In this document: positions 31,106 through 32,439 of the stretch, in pieces
How positions within the stretch are numbered: position 1 is the stretch's first letter
Layout: the number at the start of each line of letters is the position of its first letter
Source of the DNA: Candidatus Venteria ishoeyi
Lineage (GTDB): Bacteria; Pseudomonadota; Gammaproteobacteria; Beggiatoales; Beggiatoaceae
Assembly (NCBI RefSeq): GCF_030378065.1
Contig: NZ_JAUCGJ010000054.1
Span: forward strand, 1-32,439
Direction of reading: 5' to 3'
DNA: 32,439 nucleotides
Program-made: the position numbers and the translations under genes
The notes under the pieces: model-generated
Database searches by the model: none
What the model was told of the DNA's origin: nothing
The model's input: only the letters and a program-made list of their open reading frames with translations

Positions 31106-31912
31106 TTACTCTAATGCCTTTTCCATCCAGTTTTCCAACCACTGGCGATTACGAAAATCACATTGCTGATTGTCAACAAATAATAGGTCATTGGTTTCCA
31201 TTAACTTAAGGTCCCCCGTATGATGATGCGTGACCCATACCAGGCAATGTTTCCCATTCCCATTTTTAACCCAGTTTCTCAAAACCTCCATAACCTGTCG
31301 GCGAGTATGTAAATCTAATTGCCCCGTAGGTTCATCGGCAAATAATACGCAAGGATCATGAATAACAGCTTGTAATAAAGCTGCGCGTTGACGCTGTCCA
31401 CCAGAGATTCTTGAAGGGTAAGAATTCATCAAAAATTTTTTATCCTCTTTTTCATCCGGGAGAAAAAATACATCATCAAATCGGCTTTCAGCTTTTTCCA
31501 GTGCATTTTTCCAGGATTGCCCCTGCAATAACAAAGGATAGGCGATATTTTCAATTAAAGTCAGATGATTTGATAGACTACTTGCCTGAAAAGCGAAACC
31601 AAAATATTTTCGGTGCAGTTGCACCAGGCTCTCTTCTGATAAATGTTTGCCTTCTGCATGCCATTCTATCATCTTGCCGTCAGGCAGGTGCCAGACAATA
31701 CTTCCACCTTTAGGCCATTTAAGTGCGGCAAGTAAATATAACAAGGTACTTTTTCCTTGTCCACTTGGCCCCATAATAGGCAGCACTGTAGTTATACCAT
31801 CTTTGATCTCAAGCTTAAAATTAATATTATTCAGTGTATCTTTATTTTTTTTACTTGTTTTCCAGGCTGCTGAAATATTATTAAGTTCAAACCCCCAATT
31901 ATTTTTTGTCAT
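31106..31912 (-). CDS. ABC transporter ATP-binding protein (LolD/MacB type)
   Basis: 268 residues. Walker A GPSGQGKST (48-56), Q-loop FAFQASS, signature ISGGQRQRAA (169-178), Walker B VLFADEPTGQLD (about 189-200) and H-loop WVTHHHTGD are all intact. The ADEPTGQLD wording is typical of the FtsE/LolD/MacB clade that pairs with four-TM permeases like the next gene product. ATG 31912 overlaps the stop of the preceding ORF as ATGA, implying translational coupling; a TTG at 31936 behind GGAG is a weaker option. It powers the envelope transporter encoded in this operon. Confidence 0.93.
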   Translation of the reverse strand: MTKNNWGFELNNISAAWKTSKKNKDTLNNINFKLEIKDGITTVLPIMGPSGQGKSTLLYLLAALKWPKGGSIVWHLPDGKMIEWHAEGKHLSEESLVQLHRKYFGFAFQASSLSNHLTLIENIAYPLLLQGQSWKNALEKAESRFDDVFFLPDEKEDKKFLMNSYPSRISGGQRQRAALLQAVIHDPCVLFADEPTGQLDLHTRRQVMEVLRNWVKNGNGKHCLVWVTHHHTGDLKLMETNDLLFVDNQQCDFRNRQWLENWMEKALE

Positions 31913-32319
31913 GGTAGAAAATCCACTGGTAGCCAATAAATTTGTTCTCCGTATAAACTATGGAGGTAGCTGTATTCGTTGCCAGGTCCCAATAAAGATG
32001 GTGGTTCTAATACCATTTTTTTAATTTTTTTCCCCTTCTCGCTTAGTTGGCAACCTGAATCTCTATAGTCTTGCAACTTAAAGGATATTTTCTTCATTGG
32101 TTCTTCGGCAACACTTATTAACACCTTTCTAATAGATTTCAGCCAGTCTGCTAAGTATCTCATTTCACAGGCTTCCATTGTCTGAAGTTCATTTAATGAA
32201 TACTGTAATAATGGCCCTCGATTACGTATAGGTAAGCCAGTTTTTCGCATTATGAGCTGTTCGCCTAGTGTTGTATTTTCATCTAATGATGGCTCACCAA
32301 TAATAGATTTAATCAGCAA
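31909..32319 (-). CDS. Unknown protein, first clear gene of the ABC/M48 operon
   Basis: 136 residues starting at TTG 32319, just after an in-frame stop; ATG 32250 is an alternative giving 113 residues. No ribosome site is convincing, so the true N-terminus is uncertain and the frame could be the tail of a longer, frameshifted gene. The content is mixed helix with basic patches (LADWLKSIRKVLISVAEE) and a C-terminal aromatic strand (YSYLHSLYGEQIYWLPVD). No signal or TM and no family recognised. Its stop overlaps the ATPase start (ATGA), so the two products are probably made together. Confidence 0.6.
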   Translation of the reverse strand: MLIKSIIGEPSLDENTTLGEQLIMRKTGLPIRNRGPLLQYSLNELQTMEACEMRYLADWLKSIRKVLISVAEEPMKKISFKLQDYRDSGCQLSEKGKKIKKMVLEPPSLLGPGNEYSYLHSLYGEQIYWLPVDFLP

Positions 32320-32370
32320 TTCCCGCTACATCCTGACTATTTCAGTCAACAATCATTTTCCATTTTTTTC

Positions 32371-32439
32371 TTAAGGTAATTTTTCATATCCACAAAAATA
32401 CCTGTCCCGGCCTAATGCCAAGCAGCTAAAAAGGAGAAT
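32371..32439 (-). CDS. Possible 3' end of a gene continuing beyond the window
   Basis: A frame open from the window edge ends in TAA at 32371-32373, giving 22 residues (LLFSCLALGRDRYFCGYEK in the middle). It is too short to classify, and the other two frames also stay open for part of this stretch. Confidence 0.25.
   Translation of the reverse strand: MLLFSCLALGRDRYFCGYEKLP

Overview
The window looks like a chromosomal segment of a sulfur-oxidising gammaproteobacterium, most likely a filamentous or multicellular Thiotrichales/Beggiatoaceae-type organism. The basis is a flavocytochrome c sulfide dehydrogenase (fccAB) locus, an encoded proteobacterial tmRNA, an ISAs1-type transposase end, an intergenic heptamer repeat array, a group I intron in a tRNA gene, and a MoxR/FGE-domain conflict-type locus. 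No rRNA gene or other taxonomic marker is present, so the placement is inference.

Region 1 (1-6700, clearly more GC-rich than the rest). The tail of an ISAs1-type transposase and its probable terminal repeat abut a 5'-truncated iSTAND-like gene. Next come a MoxR AAA+ ATPase and a 1406-residue, three-TM protein. That protein carries a CoxE-like N-terminus, PEGA-like domains, a degenerate vWA-like cytosolic domain and two tandem FGE-sulfatase (C-type-lectin fold) domains. The C-terminal 45 residues of both FGE domains align without gaps at DNA level. They differ mainly at codons explainable as AAY in a common template, the signature of diversity-generating retroelement (DGR) variable regions. 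No reverse transcriptase or template repeat lies in the window. The combination suggests a membrane-spanning, DGR-diversified sensor wired to a MoxR switch, and is the most exciting part of the window.

Region 2 (6700-16040). A lipoprotein 5'-nucleotidase-like metallophosphatase is followed by an exported endonuclease I next to a periplasmic LigE-type DNA ligase, then rpsT with promoter, TTG start and terminator. Ten perfect heptamers (TAAACCG) sit against the start of a membrane/TPR-like gene. A nested-palindrome repeat element follows. On the minus strand come a BI-1/YccA protein, a small membrane protein overlapping a Cache-HAMP-class III cyclase, and an LpxL-type acyltransferase.

Region 3 (16040-17520). 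A minus-strand stable-RNA cluster: tRNA-Pro(UGG), tRNA-Arg(UCU) interrupted by a 301-nt group I intron after the anticodon, tRNA-His(GUG), and ssrA (tmRNA) with its own promoter and terminator.

Region 4 (17520-21480). fccA-fccB (sulfide dehydrogenase), a further diheme cytochrome c, and an exported ankyrin-repeat protein, all on the minus strand: a periplasmic sulfide-oxidation module.

Region 5 (21480-32439, AT-rich, accessory). A secreted four-repeat cysteine-containing protein, an outer-membrane beta-barrel-like protein, and a tight minus-strand operon. The operon encodes an unknown protein, an ABC ATPase, an FtsX/MacB-like permease, an M48 metalloprotease lipoprotein and an 880-residue exported helical-repeat protein. 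It looks like an envelope export or quality-control system without an obvious named counterpart.
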